The notes under the pieces were generated by a model. The model saw only the letters and a list, made by a program, of their open reading frames with translations. It did no database searches and was not told where the DNA came from. Shown in pieces: positions 1 to 7,881 of a DNA stretch of 33,964 nucleotides (position 1 is its first letter; each line of letters opens with the position of its first letter). The stretch comes from an uncultured Gilliamella sp. (GTDB taxonomy: Bacteria; Pseudomonadota; Gammaproteobacteria; Enterobacterales; Enterobacteriaceae): NCBI GenBank assembly GCA_945291235.1, contig CALYQY010000013.1, positions 1 through 33,964 on the forward strand, read 5' to 3'. The position numbers and the translations under genes were made by a program.

Positions 1-263
1 CTTTATTTGGTTAATTTATCTTTCTGCCAAAACGTCATTAACATTAGTGCTGGTTATATAGCTAGTTTATTAGCTTGATTTGATATTAAGTTATCAGAGA
101 TTTTCAGTAATTAAATAGCTTTTTTATTGAAAGAGCAATGGTGTAAATTGCGTAAAACTTGTAGATAATTTTTATATCAAATTAGTTTTAGATTAAGTGA
201 ATAAAATATAACTGACAATTTAAATAATTTTTTGATAATTTTCACCTATATCAAGCAATAAAA
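1..263. other. Left-edge non-coding stretch
   Basis: This is A+T-rich DNA downstream of the first minus-strand gene. I see no convincing reading frame, RNA gene or repeat in it. The first structured element is the terminator beginning at 264. Confidence 0.5.
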
Positions 264-287
264 CCCCAGTTAAATAAATAACTGGGG
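264..287 (-). terminator. Rho-independent terminator of the first small gene
   Basis: A perfect 9-bp stem (CCCCAGTTA at 264-272 with TAACTGGGG at 279-287) has a 6-nt loop. Read on the minus strand it is followed by TTTTATTGC. It lies just after the stop of the 306-599 gene. It is nearly the same sequence as the terminator at 814-835. Confidence 0.8.
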
Positions 288-305
288 GGTGAATTAAATT
301 AAAAT

Positions 306-599
306 TTAATTCGTTGTCAAACCTCCAAGAACAAATTTGTCGAATCCAATCAACTCCAACGCATTATAAAACAGGATAGAAGAATCAAAATAACTTTGAA
401 AATTCTGCCGATAAACTTGTTCAGTTATAATCGTTTCTGTTTCTTTAATGCGCATTCCGTTGATATAAGCACACAATTTGTAGCATACTTCTTTTTCGGC
501 TGTTTGACTTCGACTAACAAAAATTTGAAAGTCTTTCAAAATTGAACCAGGAACTTCCCCGATTCTGAATTCTGGAATGTGCGTTCTTAACGTTTGCAT
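306..599 (-). CDS. Small protein of unknown function, paralogue of the 850-1152 gene
   Basis: The gene encodes 97 residues that I do not recognise. There is no signal peptide, membrane segment or known motif. It aligns over most of its length with the product of 850-1152. Shared positions include G-x-V-x-G-S near residue 14, then L, I-x-V, E, CY-x-L, A-x-Y, T, E-x-x-Y and a KF pair near the C-terminus. The distance from Met to the first conserved Gly is the same (14 residues) in both proteins, which supports this start. No clear Shine-Dalgarno sequence precedes the ATG. A strong terminator follows at 264-287. That a paralogue with a matching terminator sits next door argues that this is a real gene and not a chance frame. 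Function unknown. Confidence 0.6.
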   Translation of the reverse strand: MQTLRTHIPEFRIGEVPGSILKDFQIFVSRSQTAEKEVCYKLCAYINGMRIKETETIITEQVYRQNFQSYFDSSILFYNALELIGFDKFVLGGLTTN

Positions 600-813
600 A
601 ATACTAAAAATTTAAAGTTAATAAAACATTTGAATTCATTAAGGCATAGGTAAATTATACTTTGTAGTTAGTTAATTTTAAAAATTAACTGCTGATTATA
701 TTATATAGATAATCGATTTAAGTCAATATTATTTATAAAAAAACAATTAAGAAAGCCTATAATATTTAAGCATAACCTCATAAGGTCTATCATTCTGATT
801 ATGCAATAAAAAA

Positions 814-835
814 CCCCAGTTATTAATAACTGGGG
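814..835 (-). terminator. Rho-independent terminator of the second small gene
   Basis: A perfect 22-nt palindrome is built from an 11-bp arm starting CCCCAGTTATT. On the minus strand it is followed by TTTTTTATTGC. It sits 15 bp past the stop of the 850-1152 gene. The stem start and the trailing T-run plus ATTGC match the terminator at 264-287. Confidence 0.8.
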
Positions 836-849
836 TTCATTGGATGAAA

Positions 850-1152
850 TCATCGATTATAAGGACGAATATCAAATTTTGCGTGCTTACTCAATTTACA
901 AATTTGGGCAGCTTTAGTAAAAGCATATCCAGGCTTTTCAAATTGACCGGTAATTTCATTATAAGTCTCTTCGCTAATTGAGACTTGCGTTCCAGGAATT
1001 GGTAAACAATAATACTCAGCTAATAATCCATAACACTCACAATTAGTCTCAGGATCTCGATAGCCTAGTACTTTGATTTCGAGACCTGACAGACATGATC
1101 CTGCGACACATCCTAGGTCTTTTAACTTAAAATTTTTAAGTTCATTTTTCAT
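850..1152 (-). CDS. Small cysteine-rich protein of unknown function, paralogue of the 306-599 gene
   Basis: The gene encodes 100 residues from the ATG at 1152. An upstream in-frame ATG at 1176 would add eight residues. I prefer 1152 because it gives exactly the same Met-to-first-Gly spacing as the paralogue at 306-599. The protein holds six cysteines: two in GCVAGSC near the N-terminus, two in CEC, and one each in YCLP and QICKL. Most of these are absent from the paralogue. There is no signal peptide or transmembrane segment. Neither candidate start has a clear ribosome binding site. I do not recognise the family. The clustered Cys residues could bind metal or form disulfides, but that is speculation. 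Confidence 0.6.
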   Translation of the reverse strand: MKNELKNFKLKDLGCVAGSCLSGLEIKVLGYRDPETNCECYGLLAEYYCLPIPGTQVSISEETYNEITGQFEKPGYAFTKAAQICKLSKHAKFDIRPYNR

Positions 1153-1176
1153 GATAATAACATTTTTTAATTGCAT

Positions 1177-1527
1177 AGTAACGCTATGTTCGTATCATTT
1201 CAAAACTAAAGAAATGACGATTTATATTATAACGATAACCTACAAAAGGTCAATACTAATCACTCACTTTAACGCATAGATTTTATATAGTAACTTTAAA
1301 CACTATTTATTGTGATTATTTAAATACTCTTTATATGTAAAAGTATTTTCCCTAATTTTGCCTCTCAAAACATAAAGATTAAAATGTAAAAATCTTAAAT
1401 ATTATCGCGATTATGAATAGTAATTAAACCTTGTAATTTATGATGAAAAACACCTAGACATCTATGATAAAACTGATATTCTATGCTCCTTTTTAAATAC
1501 AACTATAAATGAAGGAAGAGGAAAGAA
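1177..1527. other. Intergenic stretch before the DUF5362-like gene
   Basis: About 350 bp of A+T-rich DNA lies between a minus-strand and a plus-strand gene, so it should contain both promoters. No strong sigma-70 match stands out. I see no RNA gene or repeat. Confidence 0.5.
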
Positions 1528-1908
1528 ATGAATACAACTGAAAATAAGATAATATCATTTAGTATGAACCAATTGTTATTTAAACAATTAAGATTTGTGG
1601 GAACGATGCAGCAAATTTTTGGGGTTTTAGGAATCATTAGTGGCTCTTTAACTTGTTTAGGTATTATTACAGCAATAGTAGGTGTTCCGTTAATTATAAC
1701 TGGGGTCAAACTGTTTCAATCGGGAAAAGGATTTAATCAAACAGCGACTCTTGGACGAGAAGAAGATATTATTTATGCTATTCAAAATTTACATGGTTAT
1801 TGGAAATTCAACCTTATTGTTTTTATCTGTTCTATTGTAATGATGGTTATTTTCTTTATATTTGCTCTTTTATCCATTATTAGTGCAGTGAATAATCAAT
1901 ATTATTAA
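1528..1908 (+). CDS. DUF5362-like small membrane protein
   Basis: The gene encodes 126 residues. Two hydrophobic regions are evident: a long glycine-rich one at about residues 25-65, which may be one or two helices, and one at about 90-118. Between them lies a soluble stretch with the sequence GKGFNQTA. This layout and the N-terminal part resemble proteins annotated as DUF5362. Their function is not known. The start is supported by a purine-rich Shine-Dalgarno region (GGAAGAGGAAAG) just upstream of the ATG. The gene is convergent with bamE and they share the terminator at 1959-1986. The family call is from pattern memory and moderately sure; the membrane topology is visible. Confidence 0.6.
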   Translation: MNTTENKIISFSMNQLLFKQLRFVGTMQQIFGVLGIISGSLTCLGIITAIVGVPLIITGVKLFQSGKGFNQTATLGREEDIIYAIQNLHGYWKFNLIVFICSIVMMVIFFIFALLSIISAVNNQYY

Positions 1909-1958
1909 CAATAAATTATCGTTCCTAAACTTAGGTTTTAAATATAAAAGATAACAAT

Positions 1959-1986
1959 AAAAACCTCATTAATTAATGAGGTTTTT
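1959..1986. terminator. Bidirectional terminator between the DUF5362-like gene and bamE
   Basis: A perfect 28-nt palindrome (AAAAACCTCATTAA and its complement) is followed by more T residues on the plus strand (TTTTTATTTTTT). The A-run on the other side serves as the T-tract for bamE on the minus strand. Confidence 0.85.
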
Positions 1987-2018
1987 ATTTTTTAAGAAAA
2001 ACAACTTTGGAATGAGTT

Positions 2019-2435
2019 TTATTCTATATCTTCGTTGTTGTCAGAAATTACATCGATAGGATCAGAAATGATTTGTTTATTCATTTCTTGTAGTGTTTTG
2101 GAACCATCAAGCGTTGAGTTTTTAATGTCAGTCACTATGCCCATTTCGTTAAAATAAATAGAATAAGTAATTTGGCTTATACCATTATGTTGTGGTTGTT
2201 GACGAAAAACATAATACCAAACGTTATCACCAAATACCGACGTTAACATAGGTGAACCCATTATAAAAATAACTTGATCTTTTGTTTGACCAACTTTCAA
2301 TAAATCAATTGCATCTTGTGTTACATAATTACCTTGATTGATATCAGGTCTATATACCCAACGGTCTACCACTGAACAACCAGTTAATAATATACTAGCC
2401 ACAATTGCAAGCGAGGTAAATTTACGAAACTGCAT
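2019..2435 (-). CDS. bamE: Outer membrane assembly lipoprotein BamE (SmpA/OmlA)
   Basis: BamE is a small lipoprotein of the BAM complex, which inserts beta-barrel proteins into the outer membrane. The 138-residue product starts with a lipoprotein signal peptide ending LLTGC, so Cys20 is lipidated. Ser follows the Cys, consistent with outer-membrane sorting. The mature part has the SmpA/OmlA core: YRPDINQGNYV near residues 33-43, then LKVGQTKDQVIFIMGSP, then VWYYVFRQQ. The C-terminal tail is acidic and longer than in E. coli BamE (113 aa), which looks like lineage variation. The gene is monocistronic, divergent from fklB and convergent with the DUF5362-like gene. Confidence 0.92.
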   Translation of the reverse strand: MQFRKFTSLAIVASILLTGCSVVDRWVYRPDINQGNYVTQDAIDLLKVGQTKDQVIFIMGSPMLTSVFGDNVWYYVFRQQPQHNGISQITYSIYFNEMGIVTDIKNSTLDGSKTLQEMNKQIISDPIDVISDNNEDIE

Positions 2436-2632
2436 TTAACTTAATCCATATTGAAATTATAATAAGATGTATTATCGCTGATATTTGCACTAAGTGCTAG
2501 CCAAATTAATAAATTCTTTATGCATTTTATAAAAAAAGCGTTATTCTATTTTATTAATTAATATTTATTCTGTTGATCACAAACTTAATGGGTCTCGAAT
2601 ACTGTTTATAAACGACAAACAAAAGGTAAAAA

Positions 2633-3244
2633 ATGAAATTAGAAACCATAGATCAAAAAGCAAGTTATGCTATTGGATTACAAATTGGACAACAATTAAA
2701 GGAGTCAGGTTTGAATGGTCTAGATCTTGATGCATTAAAATTAGCTATGCAAGACGTTCTAGCAAATAATCAACCTATTCTACCATTACAAGAATTGCAT
2801 GATGCGCTTCGCCATATGCATGAAAAAGCCACTCAAGAGAAAGCAAAACAAGCTGAGAAAATAGCTCAAGCAGGTAAAGATTTTTTAGCAGAAAATATTA
2901 AAAAAGATGGGATTAAATCAACTGAATCCGGCTTGCAATATGAAGTCATTACCGAAGGTACAGGCGCCTTACCTAAATCAACAGACCGTGTTCAAGTTCA
3001 TTATACGGGACAATTAATCGATGGTACGATTTTTGACAGTTCTGTACAACGTGGACAACCAGCTGAGTTTCCTGTTAATGGCGTTATTCAAGGTTGGGTT
3101 GAAGCTTTACAGCTAATGCCTGAAGGTTCAAAATGGAGATTGTATATTCCTCAAGAACTTGCTTATGGAGCACAAGGTGCAGGAGGCTCAATTCCACCCT
3201 ACAGTACATTAATTTTTGATGTCGAATTATTGAAAGTTTTATAA
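2633..3244 (+). CDS. fklB: FKBP-type 22 kDa peptidyl-prolyl isomerase FklB
   Basis: FklB catalyses cis-trans isomerisation of prolyl bonds. The 203-residue length is close to E. coli FklB (206 aa), and there is no signal peptide, so it should be cytoplasmic. Residues 1 to about 90 form the helical FKBP-N dimerisation part ([14 protein letters not shown] near the N-terminus). Residues 105-203 form the FKBP domain, with [18 protein letters not shown], the VIQGWVEAL segment and the conserved end [12 protein letters not shown] Shine-Dalgarno AAAGGT precedes the ATG. The gene is transcribed alone and ends at a strong terminator (3252-3276). Confidence 0.93.
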   Translation: MKLETIDQKASYAIGLQIGQQLKESGLNGLDLDALKLAMQDVLANNQPILPLQELHDALRHMHEKATQEKAKQAEKIAQAGKDFLAENIKKDGIKSTESGLQYEVITEGTGALPKSTDRVQVHYTGQLIDGTIFDSSVQRGQPAEFPVNGVIQGWVEALQLMPEGSKWRLYIPQELAYGAQGAGGSIPPYSTLIFDVELLKVL

Positions 3245-3251
3245 ATCTAAT

Positions 3252-3276
3252 GGACGCATTTAAGCGTCCTTTTTTT
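3252..3276 (+). terminator. Terminator of fklB
   Basis: A 6-bp GGACGC/GCGTCC stem with an ATTTAA loop is followed by seven T residues, 8 bp after the fklB stop codon. Confidence 0.85.
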
Positions 3277-3329
3277 ATAATCTAACTATAAGCTCTAAAT
3301 AACCTGCCAATAACAATAATGTTTAAAAG

Positions 3330-3410
3330 TTAACGACGATTAAAATAGAAATCAGCACCAATAATACCATCCTTTCCGATGTACCAAGAACAACAGATAA
3401 AATTGTTCAT
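3330..3410 (-). pseudogene. Possible C-terminal gene remnant (26 codons)
   Basis: In the fklB-dapB gap the minus strand carries a 26-codon frame whose C-terminal half, WYIGKDGIIGADFYFNRR, reads like genuine protein rather than translated non-coding DNA. There is no Shine-Dalgarno sequence, and no larger frame precedes it. It could be the tail of a lost envelope protein or a chance frame. I cannot name a parent gene. Confidence 0.2.
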
Positions 3411-3534
3411 TTAAAGAATTACGATACATTACTTATAACTTATATTACAGCATTTTAATTTTGCACGGTGTATAAGTCTTTTGTTTTCCGATATAATATT
3501 CGATAATATTTTGAAAATAGGTAAGGAAAATTTT

Positions 3535-4356
3535 ATGTCAACTAACCTCATCCGTATCGCTATTGCTGGCGCAGGTGGAAAAATGGGACGTCAATTAATT
3601 CAATCTGTTGCACAAATCGAAGGAGTAACTTTAGGTGCGGCATTTGAAAGACAAGGTTCTTCCCTCATTGGAAGCGATGCAGGTGAACTTGCTGGAATAG
3701 GCATTTGTGGTGTCACTATTACGGATAATTTAGAACTCGCCAAAGATCAATTTGATTTGTTAATTGATTTTACCCGACCTGAAGGTACGCTTGCCCATTT
3801 GAATTTTTGTGTTGAACATAAAAAAATGATGATTATAGGAACCACTGGTTTTGATTCTACAGGTAAGCAAGCCATAACGGATGCGGCAAAAAATATCGCT
3901 ATTGTTTTTGCTGCCAATTTTAGTGTAGGTGTAAATTTGGTACTTAAATTACTTGAAAAAGCGGCAAAAATCATGGGAGATTATACAGATATTGAAATTA
4001 TTGAGGCTCATCATCGTTATAAAGTCGATGCCCCATCGGGTACTGCACTTGCGATGGGTGAATCGATAGCTGAAGCTTTAAAATTCAATTTGAACGATCG
4101 TGCGATTTATTGTCGTGAAGGTCATACCGGTGAAAGACCAAAAGGAGCAATTGGTTTTTCAACTATCCGAGCGGGTGATATTGTTGGCGAACATACGGCA
4201 ATTTTTGCCGATATTGGCGAACGTGTGGAAATTAGTCATAAGGCGTCTAGTCGGATGACATTTGCAAATGGCGCCGTCCGTGCTGCATTATGGCTTGCAA
4301 AACAGCCTGTCGGACTTTATGACATGCGAGACGTATTAAATTTGAATAATCTATAA
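3535..4356 (+). CDS. dapB: 4-hydroxy-tetrahydrodipicolinate reductase DapB
   Basis: DapB reduces hydroxy-tetrahydrodipicolinate with NAD(P)H in the pathway to diaminopimelate (cell-wall peptide) and lysine. From the ATG at 3535 the product has 273 residues, the same as E. coli DapB. An in-frame TTG at 3481 lacks support, whereas AAGGAAA precedes the ATG. Visible features are the Rossmann motif GAGGKMG at residues 12-18, the DFTRPEG segment near 79-84, and the catalytic region [15 protein letters not shown], in which His159, His160 and Lys163 match the known active site. tadA follows after 9 bp, so the two are probably co-transcribed. Confidence 0.95.
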   Translation: MSTNLIRIAIAGAGGKMGRQLIQSVAQIEGVTLGAAFERQGSSLIGSDAGELAGIGICGVTITDNLELAKDQFDLLIDFTRPEGTLAHLNFCVEHKKMMIIGTTGFDSTGKQAITDAAKNIAIVFAANFSVGVNLVLKLLEKAAKIMGDYTDIEIIEAHHRYKVDAPSGTALAMGESIAEALKFNLNDRAIYCREGHTGERPKGAIGFSTIRAGDIVGEHTAIFADIGERVEISHKASSRMTFANGAVRAALWLAKQPVGLYDMRDVLNLNNL

Positions 4357-4365
4357 ATAATTGCA

Positions 4366-4872
4366 ATGTCAGATGAATATTGGATGCAATATGCATTAAC
4401 GCTTGCCAAACGTGCTGAATCCTTAGGTGAAATTCCGGTAGGAGCGGTAATTATCGATGAAAACAGTCAAGTCATTGGCGAAGGTTTTAACCAATCAATA
4501 CTTACCCATAATCCAACTGCTCACGCTGAAATGCTTGCTATCGAGCAAGCGGGTAAGTGTATCAATAATTACCGTTTAATTAATACGACCCTTTTTGTCA
4601 CACTTGAACCGTGTATGATGTGTGCTGGTGCCATTATACATAGTCGAATAAAACGAGTAGTATTTGGAGCAAGCGATTATAAAACAGGGGCTGCCGGCTC
4701 GTTTATTAATATTCTAGCTTATCAAGGCATTAATCACATTGCACAAGTACAAGGTGGCGTATTAGCTGATGAGTGCAGCTTGCTACTCAGTCAATTTTTC
4801 AAAAAACGTCGCTTAGAAAAAAGAGCAGCCAAGATCGATGCTAACAAGATGATAGATAAGAACATACTATGA
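4366..4872 (+). CDS. tadA: tRNA-specific adenosine deaminase TadA
   Basis: TadA deaminates A34 to inosine in tRNA-Arg(ACG), allowing it to read CGU, CGC and CGA codons. The 168-residue protein has the zinc cytidine-deaminase fold. The HAE motif (His53, Glu55) supplies a zinc ligand and the proton shuttle. PCMMC (Cys83, Cys86) supplies the other zinc ligands. The C-terminal FFKKRRLEK helix is typical. The N-terminus EYWMQYALTLAKRA matches the family. The ribosome binding site is weak. Because the gene starts 9 bp after dapB, translation may depend partly on coupling. Confidence 0.95.
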   Translation: MSDEYWMQYALTLAKRAESLGEIPVGAVIIDENSQVIGEGFNQSILTHNPTAHAEMLAIEQAGKCINNYRLINTTLFVTLEPCMMCAGAIIHSRIKRVVFGASDYKTGAAGSFINILAYQGINHIAQVQGGVLADECSLLLSQFFKKRRLEKRAAKIDANKMIDKNIL

Positions 4873-4986
4873 ATAGTATAGGGTTATCAAATGTTATGCT
4901 AAGCAGATTAAAATAAGCTTTGTTATTCTTTTTATCTATGAAAATTGTTAGAATCTAATTTAAATTTTATTTTTTGAGTATTAGTA

Positions 4987-5526
4987 ATGAAGAAACACAC
5001 TTTAGAAATGATGATATCAACGGATGATATTCAAAAACGTATCAAAGAACTAGGGCAACAAATTAGTCAAGATTATAAACACAGCCAAAATGAACTTATT
5101 TTAGTCGGTCTGCTACGTGGTTCATTTATTTTTATGGCGGATTTAAGCCGTGCTATTACTGTCGGGCATGAAGTTGATTTTATGACCGCATCAAGTTATG
5201 GTAATGCCGTTGTCAGTAATCGAGATGTCAAAATATTGAAAGATTTGGATGAAGATATTCGTGATAAAGATGTGCTAATTGTTGAAGATATTATTGATAC
5301 TGGTAATACGTTAAGTAAAGTCATGGCAATTTTAAAATTACGTCATCCTCGTAGTATCGAAATTTGTACGCTTTTAGATAAGCCATCACGTCGGGAAGTG
5401 GCTGTACCAGTAAAATACATTGGTTTTTCAATTCCTGATGAATTTGTCGTTGGTTATGGAATTGATTATGCTCAACATTATCGCCATTTACCTTATATCG
5501 GTCAGGTTACACTGCTAGAAGCCTAA
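4987..5526 (+). CDS. hpt: Hypoxanthine phosphoribosyltransferase Hpt
   Basis: Hpt makes IMP (and less GMP) from hypoxanthine or guanine plus PRPP in purine salvage. The product has 179 residues against 178 in E. coli. The PRPP-binding loop [15 protein letters not shown] spans residues 96-110. The [15 protein letters not shown] segment (40-53) and the C-terminal [19 protein letters not shown] segment are characteristic. It starts 114 bp after tadA, enough for its own promoter. No clear plus-strand terminator follows in the 630-bp gap. Confidence 0.95.
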   Translation: MKKHTLEMMISTDDIQKRIKELGQQISQDYKHSQNELILVGLLRGSFIFMADLSRAITVGHEVDFMTASSYGNAVVSNRDVKILKDLDEDIRDKDVLIVEDIIDTGNTLSKVMAILKLRHPRSIEICTLLDKPSRREVAVPVKYIGFSIPDEFVVGYGIDYAQHYRHLPYIGQVTLLEA

Positions 5527-5699
5527 ATAAATGTTGGTCGAAAATTTAGTCATTAATAGAATAAATCTGTGATACGACTTGATTAAAAGCACCTTAATAT
5601 TAAACTGAACAGATGTTAACAATCTGCAGTTTGCATAATCATTTAAAGTTATAGTACTGCGTTATAGCGCAATCAATAACCTTTTTAAAATTTCTGAAA

Positions 5700-5917
5700 C
5701 AAAAAAGGATCGATGTCTATCAATCGATCCTATATCAAAACAGCTAAATATTTTTTTTACATTTTAATAAGTTAACTTAGGGTATATTCATAAATTAAGT
5801 AAATATACCATTAATTAGTCCCTACTTTGCTTCATTGATATTATACATTAATGAAATAGTAGAAATCTTAGTCCCACTTTAGAATAAACTAAATGCTTAT
5901 AGTAATTTATAATATTT
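5700..5917 (-). ncRNA. Candidate minus-strand small RNA ending at an orphan terminator
   Basis: On the minus strand a TTGATC hexamer (5951-5946), a 16-bp spacer and TATAAG (5929-5924) form a plausible promoter. About 200 bp downstream is a textbook terminator with no protein gene between. The interval can fold two more hairpins: TTCATT with outer CTACT (5822-5862) and GGTATATT (5781-5809). Only tiny peptides are encoded. The evidence is structural only; family unknown. Confidence 0.3.
5701..5730 (-). terminator. Orphan minus-strand terminator
   Basis: A perfect 8-bp stem (GGATCGAT at 5707-5714, ATCGATCC at 5723-5730) has an 8-nt loop. Six T residues follow it on the minus strand. On the plus strand no T-run follows the stem, so it is oriented away from tamA, although no minus-strand gene lies upstream. 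Confidence 0.7.
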
Positions 5918-6155
5918 TATTTGCTTATAAAAGGTTTTTCCCAAAGATCAAGGGGTTACCTTTACAATCTTAACTTAAAATGTTAAAACTCAATATTAAT
6001 AAATTAGACATTGATCCTTACAAAAGATGATATCAAAACTGATTTAGTTAGCTTATCATAGACGATGAAATATTAAATATGTTAAATTTACGTTCATGAT
6101 TAGCCCAGAAATTAACAATTGATCGTTTTTTAACTTAAACTTCTTCGAGGTCTTT

Positions 6156-7880
6156 GTGTCACAATTTTCCTATAGGTTTTGTTTACTTTTAATGTTTACA
6201 ATCATTTCAACATCAAGCTATGCTGATATGAAGTTATCGATTAAAGGTTTATCGGGTGAACTTGCTGACAATGTCGATGCTCGTGTTTCATTAATCACTC
6301 CAGATAAAGTCGATAACACGCCTAATTTTAAACGGTATTTTGAAAGCGAGGTTAAAAAAGCGCTCCGAGCTTTGGGTTATTACGCTCCTGTGTTTCAATA
6401 TAACACTCAAAATCCAAGAGTATTAGCGGTAACGATTTCAGCTGGTGAACCGATTAAAATTGAACAATTAAATGTGATTATTGAAGGTGAAGGTCAGCAT
6501 GATAATGATTACCAACATTTACTCGAAAAAAACCTACCTAAAACGGGTGATATTTTAAATCATGGCATTTATGAGTCTTTCAAGAAAAGTTTGAAAAATC
6601 TCGCGTTAGAAAAAGGCTATTTTGATGCCAATATGACGCAACACCAATTAGCTGTGTCCATGGATCATCATCAAGCTTTTTGGAATATCGATTTTAATAC
6701 CGGGCAGCGCTATAAATTCAGTCAAGTTAAATTTTCTAATACCAAAATTAGAGATGATTATCTTAAAAATATTATACCGTTTAAAGAAGGTGAACCTTAT
6801 AGTGCCGAAAAACTTTCCATTCTTAATCGTCGATTAACTTCTACAAATTGGTTTAGTTCAATTGTTGTTGTTCCTGATTTTCCAAATGTTACAGCAGACA
6901 AATCACTACCAATCAATGTTGTCACCTCTCCTCGAAAAAAAAATAGCATGGATTTAGGGCTTGGATACTCAACCGACAATGGCGTATATGGCAAAATAAC
7001 TTGGAATAAACCTTGGATTAACAGTCGTGGACAAAGTTTACAAAGTAATTTATCACTTTCTTCACCCGAACAATCCATTACAATGAGCTATAAAATCCCA
7101 TTAAAAAAATCTCCCCTTGAACAATACTATACTGTTCAAGGTGGTTATAAAAAAATTGACAATAACGATACTAAATCACGTTCCTATACCTTTGGTGTGG
7201 TTCGATATTGGGACAATTTTGAAGGATGGCAAAGCGCGCTAGGTTTAAATCTTTTACATGATGACTTTACGCAAGGTGACTCAAGTTTTAATACCCTTTT
7301 ATATTACCCTTCTATTAGTCTTTCACGAATTCGTAGTGATGGCAATCTTATGCCAATGTGGGGAGATTCACAACGCTATTCTGTTGAGGCAGCTACAAAT
7401 TCTTTAGGATCCGATCTCAATCTTATTCGCTTTCAAACGCAACAAACTTGGATTCGATCCTTATTTGATAGTCATCGATTTATTTTTCGGGGTAATTTTG
7501 GCATAATTCAGGCAAATAATTTTGATCGTGTTCCGCCTTCATTTCGATTCTTTGCAGGGGGTGACCGTAGTATACGAGGTTATAGTTACCAATCTATTTC
7601 GCCTAAAGATAAAAATGGTAAATTAAAAGGTGCGTCAAAGCTCATCACTGGTTCAGTTGAATACCAATTTAATTTAACCGGTGCTTGGTGGGGTGCTGTT
7701 TTTATTGATTCAGGTGAAGCAATTGATAAAGTCGATAAAACTAAATTTTATACAGGAAGTGGTATTGGTGTGCGTTGGGCTTCTCCGGTTGGACCAATAA
7801 AATTCGATTTAGCAACTCCGTTAACGCGAAGAGACTCTGGTTCAGTTCACCTATATATTGGTTTAGGATCCGAATTATAA
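6156..7880 (+). CDS. tamA: Translocation and assembly module outer-membrane protein TamA
   Basis: TamA is an Omp85-family barrel that works with TamB in outer-membrane protein assembly, and probably lipid transport. The 574-residue product begins with a signal peptide that ends near SYADMKL. Periplasmic POTRA domains fill roughly residues 25-260. The 16-strand barrel follows, with the conserved FFAGGDRSIRGYSYQ segment (RGY motif) and a C-terminal strand ending HLYIGLGSEL. The start codon is GTG, preceded by GAGG at good spacing. No ATG upstream fits. The stop is immediately followed by the tamB ATG, so the two are translationally linked. Confidence 0.93.
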   Translation: MSQFSYRFCLLLMFTIISTSSYADMKLSIKGLSGELADNVDARVSLITPDKVDNTPNFKRYFESEVKKALRALGYYAPVFQYNTQNPRVLAVTISAGEPIKIEQLNVIIEGEGQHDNDYQHLLEKNLPKTGDILNHGIYESFKKSLKNLALEKGYFDANMTQHQLAVSMDHHQAFWNIDFNTGQRYKFSQVKFSNTKIRDDYLKNIIPFKEGEPYSAEKLSILNRRLTSTNWFSSIVVVPDFPNVTADKSLPINVVTSPRKKNSMDLGLGYSTDNGVYGKITWNKPWINSRGQSLQSNLSLSSPEQSITMSYKIPLKKSPLEQYYTVQGGYKKIDNNDTKSRSYTFGVVRYWDNFEGWQSALGLNLLHDDFTQGDSSFNTLLYYPSISLSRIRSDGNLMPMWGDSQRYSVEAATNSLGSDLNLIRFQTQQTWIRSLFDSHRFIFRGNFGIIQANNFDRVPPSFRFFAGGDRSIRGYSYQSISPKDKNGKLKGASKLITGSVEYQFNLTGAWWGAVFIDSGEAIDKVDKTKFYTGSGIGVRWASPVGPIKFDLATPLTRRDSGSVHLYIGLGSEL

Positions 7881-7881
7881 T

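Larger units (their letters stand above)
5527..6155. other. 630-bp intergenic region between hpt and tamA
   Basis: No protein-coding frame of note is present on either strand. The minus strand holds a strong terminator (5701-5730) and two further hairpins upstream of it, treated as a candidate ncRNA. The last 90 bp must carry the tamA promoter and its GAGG ribosome binding site. Confidence 0.5.

Noticed and set aside
3481..3534. Upstream TTG start extending DapB by 18 residues
   Set aside because: It has no ribosome binding site, and the ATG at 3535 has one and gives exactly the family length.
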